From Biscogniauxia marginata (Eukaryota > Ascomycota > Sordariomycetes > Xylariales > Xylariaceae), in contig MU404170.1 in the NCBI GenBank assembly GCA_022695795.1, positions 1 through 64,000 of the forward strand: a stretch of DNA of 64,000 nt, given 5' to 3'. The notes beneath the pieces were generated by a model. The model had not been told where the DNA came from, made no database searches, and saw only the letters and a list, made by a program, of their open reading frames with translations. The position numbers and the translations under genes are program-made. Shown piece by piece: positions 1 to 12,120 of this stretch (position 1 is its first letter; every line of letters begins with the position of its first letter).

Positions 1-436
1 TTACTACCTCTCCTCGAAACCGCACCCCCCATCGCCCCGCGACCGCCCCCCCCCCTCCCGCGCCCGGGGGGGGGCGGCGCGCCCCCCCCCCGCCCCTCTT
101 CCATGATATGTATGCCACCGCCTTCATGCTGAACAACATGCCAATAAATGCCCTCAACTTCTCTTTTCAAGTTCCTTTTTTTTCCATAAAAAAAGTCCCG
201 CTGTTGGTACAAGATGACTACCCATACATAAGAGGAAGTAAAAGAGAAAAATAAATAAATAAATAAATAACAAGAAATCAGATGATGCTTCTCTACCCAT
301 TTCGTGTATCGGGTAAAGTAGTATGGGCACAAAGCCTCGGGATAGTTTCAGGGGTTGGGGCTGGGTAAATATGCGGTAAAACGACACTCCTTCCTCGCTT
401 TTCCTGGTTTCTCTCTCGACATTGTGCTTCAGCTCT
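1..436. other. Window edge and 3' flank of the AT-hook gene, no gene seen
   Basis: The first 105 bases are almost only G and C, with uninterrupted runs C10 (46-55), G9 (66-74) and C10 (82-91); this looks like low-complexity or consensus-error sequence. An AAAT microsatellite of about five units lies at 251-270. The rest is AT-rich and is probably 3' UTR of the gene ending at 437. Short open frames here show no coding character. Confidence 0.6.
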
Positions 437-3211
437 TCACTGTCTCGCGACAGCCTCGGGAACTGGGACAGGTTCCGTGGACTTCACGGCTTGCTTCTTG
501 GCGGCAAGAGTAGCACGACGCTTTGCGACAGCTGGAGACATGGATCCGGAGGCCCACCGGGCTGGAAAGGGTTAGCATGATATTAGATAAATTAGGATAA
601 GGAGAGGCTTAGAGGGAAGGGAGAGCTTACCCTTCATCGAGTGGGACATCTTCTCAGACTTGGTCATCATGTTATAATCCTTGGTTGGATCTGATGGGTC
701 GATGCCATTGGCAATACCATTGGTAGTGCCGTTGCTGGTGCTCGCCTGAGGGGGTGTGAAGTTGGATGAGGGCAGCATAGAAGGAGTGTGAGATACAGGT
801 GTCGAGGTGGGAGCAGGCGCAGGGGCTGAAGTAGGGGCAGGGACAGGCGGATGGTAATTCTTGATCTTGATCTTCGTAGTTTTGGGCGGCGCTAAGGGTG
901 CAGCAGGAGGTTCTAGTGCTTTCTGCTGAACGGGAGCAGGCTCATGATTTGGTGTAATATTATCGGATTGGGCCTTCTTAGACACGCGCCGGACGCGCTT
1001 AGGTTTAGGCTCTTCTCCGTAATCCTCGTCGCTCTCATTGAGCGAGAACTTCTTTTGCCGCTTCTCCCTGAGCTGGTAGTTGTTGGACACTGAAGCTACC
1101 GTGGACGCTGTAGCGGTGGATGAAGATGTTGCAGGACGAGACTCGTCTGCACGATTGGTCGATACCAGCGATGACGTAGTATAGAAAGAGCCAGAAGGGA
1201 CTTCAGACATCCGGGAATTCTTACGGCGAGGAACGGGCTTGACTGGAGCTTGTTCTTTGCTTCCATTTTGTGCAGTCTCTTCCTCTTCAGCGACAACAGC
1301 CCTTCGTCGTCGCTTCCGGGTCGGCTTCTCTTCCTTAACGATCTTCTTCGGTTCTGGTTCTGGTTCTACGACGGGCATGGGGCGGTCCTCGGGAACGGAG
1401 GTTGGAATAGGATGCTTGCGAGGACGCCCGCCTTTTCCTCGTTTCTTTGGCGTCTCTTGCTCAGGAACCTCAGGTAATGAACTCGGTGCCGGAGGATTGG
1501 GTTCACCATTCTCTTCTGTTGATGGACCCGCACGACGACGTCGACGCGGTCCAGGGACTGGGGTGGAGCTTCTGCTAGTAGCCTCACCTCCGTCTAAAAC
1601 GTTGAGCGTCTTTCTAGTCCTCTTCCCATGGACAATATTGGAATCGTCAGCCTCGGCGGCTTTGGCTGTCTGCTTGGGTCGGTCACGTAGCCGTCCTTTG
1701 CCTACGCCACCTTTTTGACCAAGTGGATCTTGATAGCCGATTTTAGCTTCTCGATCATCGTACTCGAAGAGATAATTAGTTGCCATAATCCTGTCCTGTT
1801 GCCTGGCACGTAAAACCAGAGGATCCGATTTCTCTGCTCTGATACCTTTGACTATGAAGTCCTTCCGAAGAGGATCGGCATCAGGATCTTTGCTGATTGC
1901 CATTTTGAGGCGATGTTGAAAGGCCGCCTCTTCCTGGCGATAGCGCTGAGCATTGTCTTCGTCGTCCGTAATCTTCCGCAGCTCGTTGTACTCATTTTGC
2001 CAAGCCACGAGTGCACGATTGGCCACTTCCAATCTTTTCCAGAGATCGCTAGCAGATAGAGACTTGATGTCCTCAAACAAATCAGTGAAATCAGAGGCTT
2101 GTCTCGTCTGTTTGAAAGCGATTTGCTTCTTAACAGCCAACTGAACAAGTGTGGGTTCTAATTCAGGAGCTGGCGAGTTGATTGCAGTCTCTACGGCCCC
2201 GGGAGAGCCAGCTGGCGTGTCTTCTGCGGCACCATCGACCTGATCGTCCACTGCTTCTTCTTCTTCAGGGACATCTTCCTGGGCTGCATCAGGCTCGGGC
2301 TCGGGCTCGGGCTCAGGCTCAACTTCAGTTTCGGGCTGTGCGGCGGGATAGTACACCCAAGCACCATCAATATAGGGAGTGAGATGATCATATGAGTTGT
2401 GGACAGCCTCGTCAGTGGCTGGGGCGGGAAGATCCGTATCAATGGGGTTGACTTCTTCTATAGATTCGTCAAGGCTGGGCTGATCTTTAACTTCAGGCTG
2501 AACCACGTGATTGGCATTTTGCTCTGAGGGGATGGCGGTGTTGTTGGGGACATTTATACGGGCAGATTTTGTGCCGTTGCTTGAAGAGCCTGAACTTGTC
2601 CGTCTGAGAGCTGATTCGTCAGAACCCTCACTGAAATGGCCACCGACTTCTATGGTGTCCTGGACTTCGACATCTTCCATTTGATGGTCAGGAACGTAGA
2701 CCTGGGGCTCCACTGTCGACTTGCGCTGTTGTGTCCGTCGCTTTGCTGTTGAAGACGACGGGGGTTGTTCGGAAGCACGCCTTTTGACACGGGCATCGAA
2801 CTCGTCGTCCGGTTCAACTTCATTGAAGGAAGAATCAGTTCTTCGCTTCTTCAATGTACGCGCGCCTAGAGGCGGGACCTTGGTGCTGTCACTCATATCC
2901 TCGTCGACGTGGTCAAACGTGTAATCCACGCGGGCCCGCTTTCTCAAGGAGCGGCCACCCTTGCTATCAGGCTCATCTACGAAGGAATTGGTGCCGTCTA
3001 CATTCCGGGCACGAGTACGCGTACCTCGCGAGGAGGACGGACTCGGGGCCTCAAAAGTGAATGATGAAGAGGGCATGGTAGCTGCAGGGGTCCCGAACGG
3101 GGGCTGCTCAATGGTCTCGGCAGCTCTGTGGGACGAGGGTGCAGCTGGGAGGGTATGACGCTTTTTGATTGAAGCGCGCCCTCGGCCTCGAGAGGAAGCC
3201 GGTGAATCCAT
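437..3211 (-). CDS. AT-hook nuclear protein, function unknown
   Basis: Two exons on the minus strand, 3211..631 and 561..437, joined over a 69-bp intron (donor GTAAGC, acceptor CAG) with matching phase, give 901 residues. Without the splice the frame would read into intron sequence, so the 42-codon second exon is preferred. The protein is long, charged and largely disordered: Ser/Pro-rich N-terminus, several bipartite basic stretches, an acidic Glu-Pro repeat near residues 295-310, and a GRPRK AT-hook core near residue 595. The only block that looks folded is roughly residues 370-530, which is rich in aromatic and charged residues. AT-hooks bind the minor groove of AT-rich DNA, so a chromatin role is inferred. 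I do not recognise the family. It is divergent from mtc1 across about 1.5 kb. Confidence 0.75.
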
Positions 3212-4753
3212 GGTGCCAGCAGTGACTTGCTGCTGATTCCCGGTGTTAGTGGTCTCGAAGAAAGAGGTTTGGGATCGGAGATTATTATGTTGTAAGTGGG
3301 GAATGAATGAAGCATAAACCCACGGTCGGAAAATAGTGACGCAGGTGAGGCGTCGGGGATAAGGAAAAAGGTGAAGGAATGATGACTGCGAGGCAATGCT
3401 GTGTTGAAGAAGTCGATGAGAGAGAGAGAGGGTGAGTGTGCGTGGTGAATGTACAGCAGCAGCCGGTGGATAGTAGTGAGTGGTAAGGAGGCGGAAAAGG
3501 ATGAAAATTATTAGACGGACAAAGTACCTGTCGACTTACCGCGCTCTCAATGCTACGAGGAGCACGCTCAATGGCTGGATGCGTAGGTATATACGTCTTC
3601 ACCTGGTCAGTAATTGTTCTTGTCGCTAGAGGTGAGTAGAGATGACGAGAGGTGAGAGGTGCTCGGGATAACCGCCAGCGGCTCGAAACAATAGGAGCTG
3701 ACTTGGGACAATGATGATGTGTGAGAGAGAGCCGGGATGGTTGGCTGTAAGGCGTTACACGATAACAAGATGCAATGGACACTTACCTGCTATATCGGGG
3801 GCCCAGTCACGACCTGGTGCTGGCGCCTGTTTCTGCCGGGAGCAGGCCTCTTGGTTTTGCTGGAGATCAGTATGTGTAGGGAGGTTGTGTGGAAAGAAAG
3901 GATCCTGATTGTGGCCGTGTTGGTCTTATTGCAGGTATTCCGCACTGCGTCTCATTCAGATCACCAGAGGCTGTTTCTTGCTGCGTTGCTAATTTTTGGA
4001 GGTTCTGGCCACGCAAGCCACACCTTTGCCTGCAACCCTGCTGCGACGGCTTACCAGCTGGGAGCACCAGCCACCACGCTAATGCATTTCTGGCAAAGGT
4101 CTCTGGCCAATGGGACAACACGAAGTCGCTGGAAATACTCGCTAGCCTGCATTGGCATTGGTGGGCCGGCTGCCCCTTGCGGTTACATACAGCGCAGTTC
4201 ATGCTGCCCCGTCCAGTGACGACAAGTCGGACAGTCGGACAATGCGTCCCCCAACTTTGACTTCATACCTACAACTCCAGCATCACGACCGCTGCTTCGC
4301 CTGCATACACCGCCAGCGTCGTCGTTCTTGATTCAACTAGGCTTCGTCTCCCGCCTGGCAGACGGCCCCTACGGCATATCCCACCGGGAAACATATGAAT
4401 ACAGTGGAACCGCTGCAGCTTTCCCCATTGCGACAACCCTAACCTCCCAATGGTGTATCTATAGTCCTGCTATAGCTACTGCGTATTCGGCCACCTTATT
4501 AGCTGCACAGCTATAGAGAGTCTACTCCGTTGTCTCTACATGGTCTAACAATCTACTTCACACCTGAGCCTGACTAGATTGCCCAAAACAATCTTATTCG
4601 TGTTGGTGCTGGCGACTAAACCACCTCCATTGACAGCACCCAGTCTTAACCACCCACTTTGTTTGTCCCTAATCATTTCCACCATTACCTCTATCGAGGA
4701 TTCTACAGCACCGTCTAGATCACATATACGGTGAAAAACAACGACTGCCAAAC
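3212..4753. other. Divergent intergenic region between the AT-hook gene and mtc1
   Basis: About 1.5 kb separate two genes transcribed away from each other, so it should contain both promoters and 5' UTRs. Open frames up to about 160 codons exist on both strands between 3285 and 4260, but they overlap one another in several frames and show no domain or low-complexity bias, so they are probably chance. No convincing promoter element was identified. Confidence 0.5.
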
Positions 4754-6420
4754 ATGTCGACAAGGCGATCAAAAGCATCCACGGAGGACGAGGTTGGCGA
4801 GCTCTTCGAGGGCATTAGTGATGATCGTGCGGTTAAGAAACCCACCAAGACCAAATCTGCTGCTTCGAAGGCGGCTAGAGCCGACAAGCACGAAGAGGAT
4901 ATCCTTGCAGACCTAGAGAATGAACTTAAGAGCAAGGACCCCCCTCGACCACATACCCCTCGTGTCAAAGACACCTCTTCCTCCAAGCGATCCAGCACGG
5001 CGACCCCGCCACCGGGTGCGCGACGCTCCGAAGACAGACCACCCACTGCCGCCCGTAAATCTACCGACGGGGCGCACCCTCTCCATGCAAGCTTCACTCC
5101 TACTGCCACCGGATCCGATCTCCAAGATGCCAAGAAGAAGGAATCAGTAGAACAAACTCATCAAGCCGCGGGAGGTGGCTGGTGGGGTGGAATCTTTGCC
5201 ACGGCGAGCGCTGCGATGAAGCAGGCCGAGGCGGCAGTCAAGGAGATCCAACATAACGAGGAGGCCAAGAAATGGGCCGACCAAGTCAGGGGAAATGTTG
5301 GAGCTCTGAAAGGTCTTGGTAAGTCTACTTGAGCGCGCAAGATCCTGCTTCATTGACCAAGGCTGTCGAATCCATTGAGCTTCTTTCTATAGATTACTGA
5401 CCACCTAGAAATACAGGCGATGATCTCCGCCACCGCGCCATACCGACCTTTGCCAATATTCTGCACACGCTTGCGCCACCCATCTCCTCCCACGAACGTC
5501 TTCTCATCCACATAACCCACGACATTGTCGGGTACCCATCGCTTGACCCTCTCATATACGGCGTTTTCAGCCGCGTCATGTCGCAGGTCGAAGGCGGAGA
5601 CCTGCTCGTCATCCAGCGTGGCCACGAGAACACGGTTCGTCGCACCTCAGATGCCGCTTTCTACAGGGGATCCTCCAGCTCTGCCGGCTGGCGCGACGGT
5701 CCCTGGTGGAGGCAGACCGATTCCCCCCGCGATCTCGGCGCAGTCAAGGGCCTAGTGGAGGGAACAAAGCTGTGTCGTGTCAGCGGGGAGAGCTACGCCC
5801 ACGACTACTTCGCGTCGAAGGGCGGCGTCGCCGAGGCGCAGAAACGCGCGCTGGAGCCGATGAGCGAGGACAACCCCGTGCGAACCAGCGACATCTTCCT
5901 CGCCGTCCAGCCCATAATCGTCGACTCGGACCCGGCCCTCTTCGCCGGTAGCACCGCGGGCGAGGCGGAGAAGGAGTCGAGCGCCGTGGCGGAGGACGAC
6001 AGCGCGGACACGCAGGTGTGCTTCGCCGCGTACGTGCTCGACCCGATCCACGACATCACGTACAACGCCGTCAGCCAGAGCATGCCGGCCAGGTGGATCC
6101 GCTGGCTCGACGCGGCGGCCCCGACCCCGCTGACGCCGGCCAGCGGCGACAGTAACAGTAACGGCGACGGGACGGCGACGGGGGCGCGGGACGTGCCGGA
6201 CGAGATACGCGAGATCGTCGAGAGCGGCGGCGTCGACCCGCGCGAGTGGGTCGCCGAGTGGGTCGAGGAGACGCTGAGCCTGGCCGTCGGCGTCGTGGCC
6301 CAGCGCTACGTCGCCAGGCGCATGGGCGTCGGCGAGGGCGGCCTGGGCAGGGGGAAGCAGAAGGTGGAGAGTCTCGTGCAGGAGGGCGGCGGCGAGGCGG
6401 CGCGCGCTGGTCTGATCTGA
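4754..6420 (+). CDS. mtc1: Mtc1 (maintenance of telomere capping protein 1) family protein
   Basis: Exons 4754..5318 and 5417..6420 flank a 98-bp intron (GTAAGT...CAG) and encode 522 residues. The N-terminal third is charged and Ser/Pro-rich. Around residues 135-190 there is the Trp-rich GGGWWGG motif and an Ala/Lys amphipathic stretch. Exon 2 opens with the strongly conserved family block containing PTFANILHTLAPPISSHERL and HDIVGYPSLDPLIY. This is the fungal Mtc1/DUF5427 family. In yeast, mutants interact genetically with cdc13-1 and the protein is linked to vesicle/Golgi fractions; the biochemical role is unknown. The 3' part, from about 5800, has a strong GC bias at third positions. It is convergent with the malic enzyme gene. 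The start is supported by the first ATG and by family-like N-terminal composition. Confidence 0.88.
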
Positions 6421-7404
6421 TGGATGGATGGCTGGACTGGCTGGGCTGGCTGGGCTAGGTAGCTATTCGGAGGTATTACGAGGTCGACGACGGGAAAGTT
6501 CAGCTCAAAAACTAGGTTTTTTTTTTTTCCTGTTAAGTTATGCTGTGAAGTCCGTGTTGTTGATCATGTCTTCTTTTCGACCCCGATGGGGTCAGGGGAG
6601 CTTAGTAACCTGGCTTAATGGGGAGCTGGTTTGTTCGGTCTCGCGCCGTGTTAAGGTTTTTTTTTTTTTTTTTCCCTTCCCAGGTTTCGTTTCATGGCTC
6701 TGATCCATACCTATACACTGGAATATAAAATACGAAAATTCTCTCTTTACTGTTTTTTGTGCATAGTGCTATTGGTGTAGCGATATGCTGCGTATGGGCT
6801 GGTGTATTGTGCAGTGGAAAGGGGGAGGGGGGGTTGGTTTTAAGGGGCGAACGAGCGAGCTTTCAAGTGATTGATGAAATGAGAGAACCAACTAAAGAGG
6901 GAGAAGGGAAAAGGCGGTTGGTTAGATGTTTTGAGCCTCTGCGACCTTGGGCAAAAGCTTAGTTTGACCGACTACCACTGGGTTTGAGCTGTTTAGTATA
7001 ACTTGGTAATGAGACGAGAAAAGAAAGGGGGAAGGGGAGGGCTAGGGGGGGTTCTGATTTCTGATAGAAACTAGGTAGGTAGGTTGGATAGGGAAGTAGG
7101 AGCTAAATTAGGCATGAGAGTAAGTGGGCGATGTCACGTAACTTGGAACGATAGGTAGGAAGACTGTTCTTGCAGAGTGATTCCGTAGCACGCTTAAGGG
7201 GCATCATCATGGAAGAGACTACCGTGACGCAAAAAAAAACAAAAGTAACATCCATCGAAAAAAAAAAAAAAATCCTCATCCGTCGTCGGATGTATTCGCA
7301 CTTTGCTTATAGGGACCGCAGTCTTCATTTGTTTTTATCGAGGAGACCGCAACGTCTAATCTACCCCCTTATCCCCAAACCGTCCCCTGTTACCCTAGCA
7401 ATCC
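6421..7404. other. Convergent 3' intergenic region
   Basis: About 1 kb lies between the 3' ends of mtc1 and the malic enzyme gene. It has long T runs (around 6518-6528 and 6658-6673) and A runs (around 7229-7237 and 7259-7271), and several TAGGTAGG words near 7071-7085. These fit 3' UTRs and polyadenylation regions of the two genes. No gene seen. Confidence 0.5.
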
Positions 7405-9649
7405 TCATCCCGCCACCTCCCCCAGGCTCCCAACGACCTTCAGCTCGGCCTTGGCCTGCCTGCTGGCGCCGGCGGGCTCGACGCGCCGGAGCGGGCGATA
7501 CACGGGATCCCACATCTGCTCGCGGATCCAGGCGTCGAGCTCGCCGTCTTCGTCGCCCGCCGGGATGCCGCTCTCGGTAGCGACGCCGTCGGCAACGGCG
7601 GCGCGGATGACGCCGCGCGCGACGCGGACCGAGACGGCGCGGACGTGCTCGACGCCGGGCAGCAGCGGGGCCGTGTCGTCGTCCCTGAGCGCGGGGCTGA
7701 GGTCCGCGAGGCTCGCGACGGCGGCGACGAGCATGCCGTCCGTGACGCGCGAGGCGCGGCTGAGGACGGCGCCGAGCCCGATCCCGGGGAACACGACCGA
7801 GTTGTTGCACTCGGCGATCTCGATCTCGACCTCGGCGCCGCCGGCGCCCCAGGGCCCCTTGACGGGCGCGAAGGGCGAGCCCGTCGCCACGAGGGCCCGG
7901 CCCGAGGTCCACTTGAGGATGTCTTCCGGCACGGCCTCGTGCAGCCGGGTGGGGTTGGAGAGGGGGAGGATGACGGGCCGTTCCGTATGCTTGGCCATGG
8001 CTTTCACGATTTCTTCGGTGAACGCCTTGGGTCTTGTGGACGTCCCGATGAGCACGTTAGGGCGGACCTCGTTGATCACCGATAGCAACGAGGTTTCTTT
8101 TCCCTCCCACGCGGAAGCGTCTTTCGCAAACGCTCGCTGGCCGTGGTCAAGATCGGTCTTATCGGTAAGAAGTCCGGGCTTGTCAATTAGCCTATGCCAT
8201 GTTAGCAGAGCGTCACATTCATTAACGTCACCCATTTTGAATGCATGCGTTACTGGTGTTGGTAGTTCAGACTAACCAGATCTGCTTCTCTGCCTCCTCT
8301 TTGCTAATACCCTTCTCTGTGGCAATGGCATCGCGTACTTGATCCGCAATACCGACACCGGCTGTACCCGCGCCGAATATAATCATCTTTGTATCCTTGA
8401 GCTTCTGCTTACTTACGTGCAGTCCGGCCATTATGGCAGCCAATGTCACACATCCGGTACCTTGGACGTCGTCATTGAAGCAGGGAATTTCCGGCCGGTA
8501 TTGGTCCAATATCCGACGTGCTGTGTCATTGTTCAGCGGATACGATCAAATGTCAAAAATGACAGGAAAACATACCGTTTGTCAGGCCAAAGTCCTCGAA
8601 GTGGATATACGCTTGGGGAAAAAGCTTGCGGGCAGCTTTCACAAATGTGTCGACGAACTCGTCGTACTTCTTACCGCGCACTCTTTTCTGTCGGAGGCCT
8701 AGGTAGAGCTCATCTTTAAGGAGATCCTCGTTATCCGTTCCGCAGTCCAACACAACGGGTAAGGTCCGATTTGGGTGAACTCCACCACAGAGTGTTGTAA
8801 GCACAAGCTTGGCTACCGAGATGAGGATTCCCCCTACACCCTGGTCTCCTATTCCCAGGATCTCTTCGCCATCTGGTAATGACGAGTTAATGAATGACGT
8901 TTTAGAATAAGAAGGCATATGGTGATAGTCGGCTAGCCGATGAGTGCTTACCTGTCACAACGATGTAGTCGATGTCTTCGGGCCTGCCCCATTGAGCAAG
9001 GTCATGAGAAACTCTGTCTATGTCGTTGATGTTGAGGAAGCATCCCTCTGGTCGTCGGAAGAGACGGGAGAAATTCTGAATCGCATCACCCTCCGTTGGC
9101 GTGTACACCACGCTGAACATCTCTTTCATGTGATCCTGTAGAAGCTACAGGAGACTCAGCAACTTTTCTTGGATACGATATCAACAGCCGCTTGAGAAAG
9201 TACTACCGCACTGCCACTTATGATGAATGCAGTACTGGTTGGGTCAGCCTCACCTTGAAGTACAAGACTAGATTCTGCTCTTTTAGAGAGGTCAAGAAAG
9301 TGTTCTTGGCCAAGTCATCTGGCCTCGAGGAGTACTGTTCATATGCGCGCTTGACTTGCTGATCGAGTGTTTGGATGCGCGACGGTAGCAGGCCGCTCAG
9401 GTTGAACTCTTCTCTCTCCTGGGCTGTATGAGCGGAGCCGCGGTTGAAGTAGGGCGTATTCAGCAAGACGGTCCCCGACACTGCGCACTCAATCGGACCA
9501 CTGGTGCTCAAAGGCAGGTGGGAGAACTTGGACTTGGACTCGGACTCGGACGGCATCTTTCTGTTGACAGGCGAGGTGTGTAATCTTATGCGACTGAGAC
9601 GTTGCGGATATCTGACTGAGGTTCTCCAGGGCGGGCAGCATAGGCGCAT
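7405..9649 (-). CDS. NAD(P)-dependent malic enzyme, probably mitochondrial
   Basis: Five minus-strand exons, 9649..9254, 9144..8952, 8872..8576, 8520..8277 and 8191..7405, join in phase across introns of 109, 79, 55 and 85 bp to give 638 residues. The enzyme decarboxylates malate to pyruvate, reducing NAD or NADP. Visible family motifs are LLQDHMKEMFSVVYTPTEGD, the GIGDQGVGGI region, CFNDDVQGTG and the dinucleotide-binding GAGTAGVG, followed by IGTSTRPKAFTEE and LPLSNPT. The first 32 residues are Arg-rich and lack acids, like a mitochondrial presequence, and a second in-frame ATG follows at residue 32. Cofactor choice cannot be settled by eye. The last exon is markedly GC-rich from about 7450 to 7930, which makes long spurious open frames on the opposite strand. 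Confidence 0.95.
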
Positions 9650-10901
9650 TGAAAACGCGGTATATAGGTAAGAAAGGAAATGGAAATTTAGTTTAGGATG
9701 GATGAAGACCGTGACCTACTGATGTGAATGTCTAATAAATCGGCAGTATGTATTAATTTCCAGGGTTGTTGGGTAGGAAACCATATCATTGTAGAGATTT
9801 TGGCTTCACGGCAATACCTCCCAAACCTGGAAGCATGTGAAGTGACGTCGTTGATGCTTCAGTTTGGGACGTGGAATAAACGAGGAGTGGCGCATTGCTG
9901 CGCATTGCGGGGGGTTTACGTAGGTTTAGGACTATGCACCTGATATACAACCTTTTCCCCCCCTTGTGTATTTCCACAGTTGGTACATCGAAGCTAGAGA
10001 GGATAGGGGGGAGACCTGACTGAATACCGGCAGAGCCAATACCGCCAAAATGGGAGATGATACATGTGCAAATTTGAGTGAGTATAGTAAGTATGAATGT
10101 AGATATGTATAGATATAGAATAAGTGTTGGAACTCTTGGAGCCTCGCTCATGTGTAGCATCTGCAAAGAAGGCAGAGATGAGCGCGGACTATGATGGCCC
10201 ATTTAGGTATTCAGTCTTGCAGCAATGATTTACGGGTGACGATTAACATCACCCGCCCTATACCACCTAGCCCTCTCAGGACCGCAGCACAAGACGTGTC
10301 GCGGTATCGAGATCATCGGATGGAAGACTCGTGGGTGATTTTCGAGTGGCCAGAAGTAAGGATTGTTGCGTCATATCAGGGGAGTTGCATGTAGTGTAAA
10401 GAGGAATCGCACAAACCTATTAGTATTTCTCAGGGAAATGATATTTCTCATCATTTGTGAATGATGTTTAGCATTCTTTTCTTGTGGTGCCCAGTAGATG
10501 TAAATTGTAAATTTGCATGCAATTGTACAAGTGAAGGCGAACAAAAGAAAAAGGAAAATTCTGATAAGCCTGAAGTAGGTCCACTACACCTACTCGAAGC
10601 TCGGGCCACCTTATACGAGACAGAGGTACAGCAAGCTTTAGTGGAGTCGATCTCAGTGTCTTTTTATGTAATTAGAGCTTGGACCACTTCTCTTAATCAT
10701 TCCAATTCTCATCTTCAAACCCTCAGTCCATCACTAATACCTCCTGAACTACAAAGGTACATAGGTATGTGATGCACAGTATATTTCTTTACCAAGGAGC
10801 ATCTGGAATAGAACTGGCAATCCCCCCTGCTAATTAACAGCCTCCCCTATTTCAAAGGCCTCGGCAATACTACTCGGGGATCGGGAATCCCTTCCCGTCC
10901 T
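9650..10901. other. Intergenic region, no gene seen
   Basis: About 1.25 kb upstream of the malic enzyme and downstream of the DUF1996 gene. The part next to 9649 should hold the malic enzyme promoter. Open frames here (for example 9786-10202 on the minus strand) are short, lack domains and overlap each other. Confidence 0.45.
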
Positions 10902-12120
10902 TTACATAGGCGGCGCGTTGGGGTCCGCTCCGGGAAGTGCGGGTAGCCCTAAAGAGGAGACACATTATCAGCATCTAATCTCACCCGTCCATGCAAGTCT
11001 TTACTGGGGACCTAGGTTAGGTGAAAACTCACAGTCGTCTCCGATGTCCTCCGGCGCCGTCTGGGACTTGGTGCACGCGATGGCTTGCGCATCCGTCTGG
11101 CGCTGGAGCGGCGCGCAGCGGTCGCCCGAGCAGTGGCCGTCCATGGCCCTCTGCAGCGCATCGCCCTTCCAGCCGAACAGGTAGTCGCCGTGGAGGCCGT
11201 ACCCCGTGTTGTCGCCCATGCTCCAGTACCACGGCAGCGAGCCGTCCTCCGGCCACTCCGCCTTGTTGTTGAACTGCCGCGTGTCGAACATGATCTCGTA
11301 CATGATCTGCGGGATCTTGACCGGGTGTGTCGCCGGGCACGCCCCGCCGCTCTCGAACGTGCCGGACGCAGGGTACGCTATGTGGCTCTTGTGGTCGATG
11401 CTGTCGAGGTTCTTGCCGTCCCAGCACGTCGGGAAGTGCACGCTGACCCGCCAGCCGCCGCCGCACGCCTCCTTGGGGAAGGCCTGCGTGTCCGAGCCCG
11501 TGCAGGGCGCCCCGCCGAACGGGTTCTGCTCCATGTTCGCCTCGCAGCGGTAGCAGAGACCCTTCTGCATGGTGGCTTGCTCTCGATTCATGCTGTCACC
11601 GACGAGCATGCGGAAGCCCTGTGTTGTCTAGGTCAACTTTTATGCCCCAAATTACGTGTTGCGAACTGGTACTAGTATAGGTATCCCACAATGACCCATT
11701 GTCACTTACGGGCTTGAAAGCGGTGACCGTAGCGCTCTGCTGGTACCCTCTGATGTAGTAGACGGTCATACCGGCCTCGACGCCGAGCCCCAGGTTGGCG
11801 AACTGGGGCACGCGCTTGTAGGTGCCGTTGCGGGCTTTGAAGTACAAGTTGGCGGTCCAGTAGTTAGAGAAATCCTCCGAGTAGGTACAGCTCGTGCAGG
11901 TCGAGGTGCTGGGCGGATCAACAACGTCGGGCATCATGCTAGCGTTGAACGAGTTACCTCCTATGATCTGGTGCATGTGAGCGGATGGCAGGTTGCCAGG
12001 CTCGACCAGCGGGTCGATCCGGTCGATGGTGAGCTGAGAACAGCCGAAACGCATCAACTCCTGCGCAGCGGCGAGTTGCACCGCCGCGGCGGGCACAAGT
12101 GTCTTCAGCAGCATCTTCAT
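10902..12120 (-). CDS. Secreted DUF1996 domain protein
   Basis: Three minus-strand exons, 12120..11710, 11618..11033 and 10948..10902, join across introns of 91 bp (GTAAGT...CAG) and 84 bp (GTGAGT...TAG), giving 347 residues. The N-terminus is a clear signal peptide: MKMLLK, an Ala/Val/Leu core, then an AAAQ cleavage site. The mature protein starts with the family-typical block FGCSQLTIDRIDPLVEPG and SAHMHQIIGGNSF. It has many Cys (CTSC, CYRCE, CGGGWRVSVHFPTCWDG) and Trp/Tyr-rich C-terminal blocks. DUF1996 proteins are secreted fungal proteins of unknown activity, often with a WSC domain; none is seen here. The last exon supplies only 15 residues, so its boundary is less certain. Exon 2 is GC-rich and shadowed by antisense frames. 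Confidence 0.88.

Noticed and set aside
3285..4260. Open frames up to about 160 codons on both strands between the AT-hook gene and mtc1
   Set aside because: They overlap in several frames, have no domain, signal or composition bias, and lie in a region that must contain two promoters.
11021..11675. Plus-strand frames opposite the DUF1996 exon 2
   Set aside because: Shadow frames from GC-rich coding sequence; the minus strand carries a conserved Cys-rich secreted protein.
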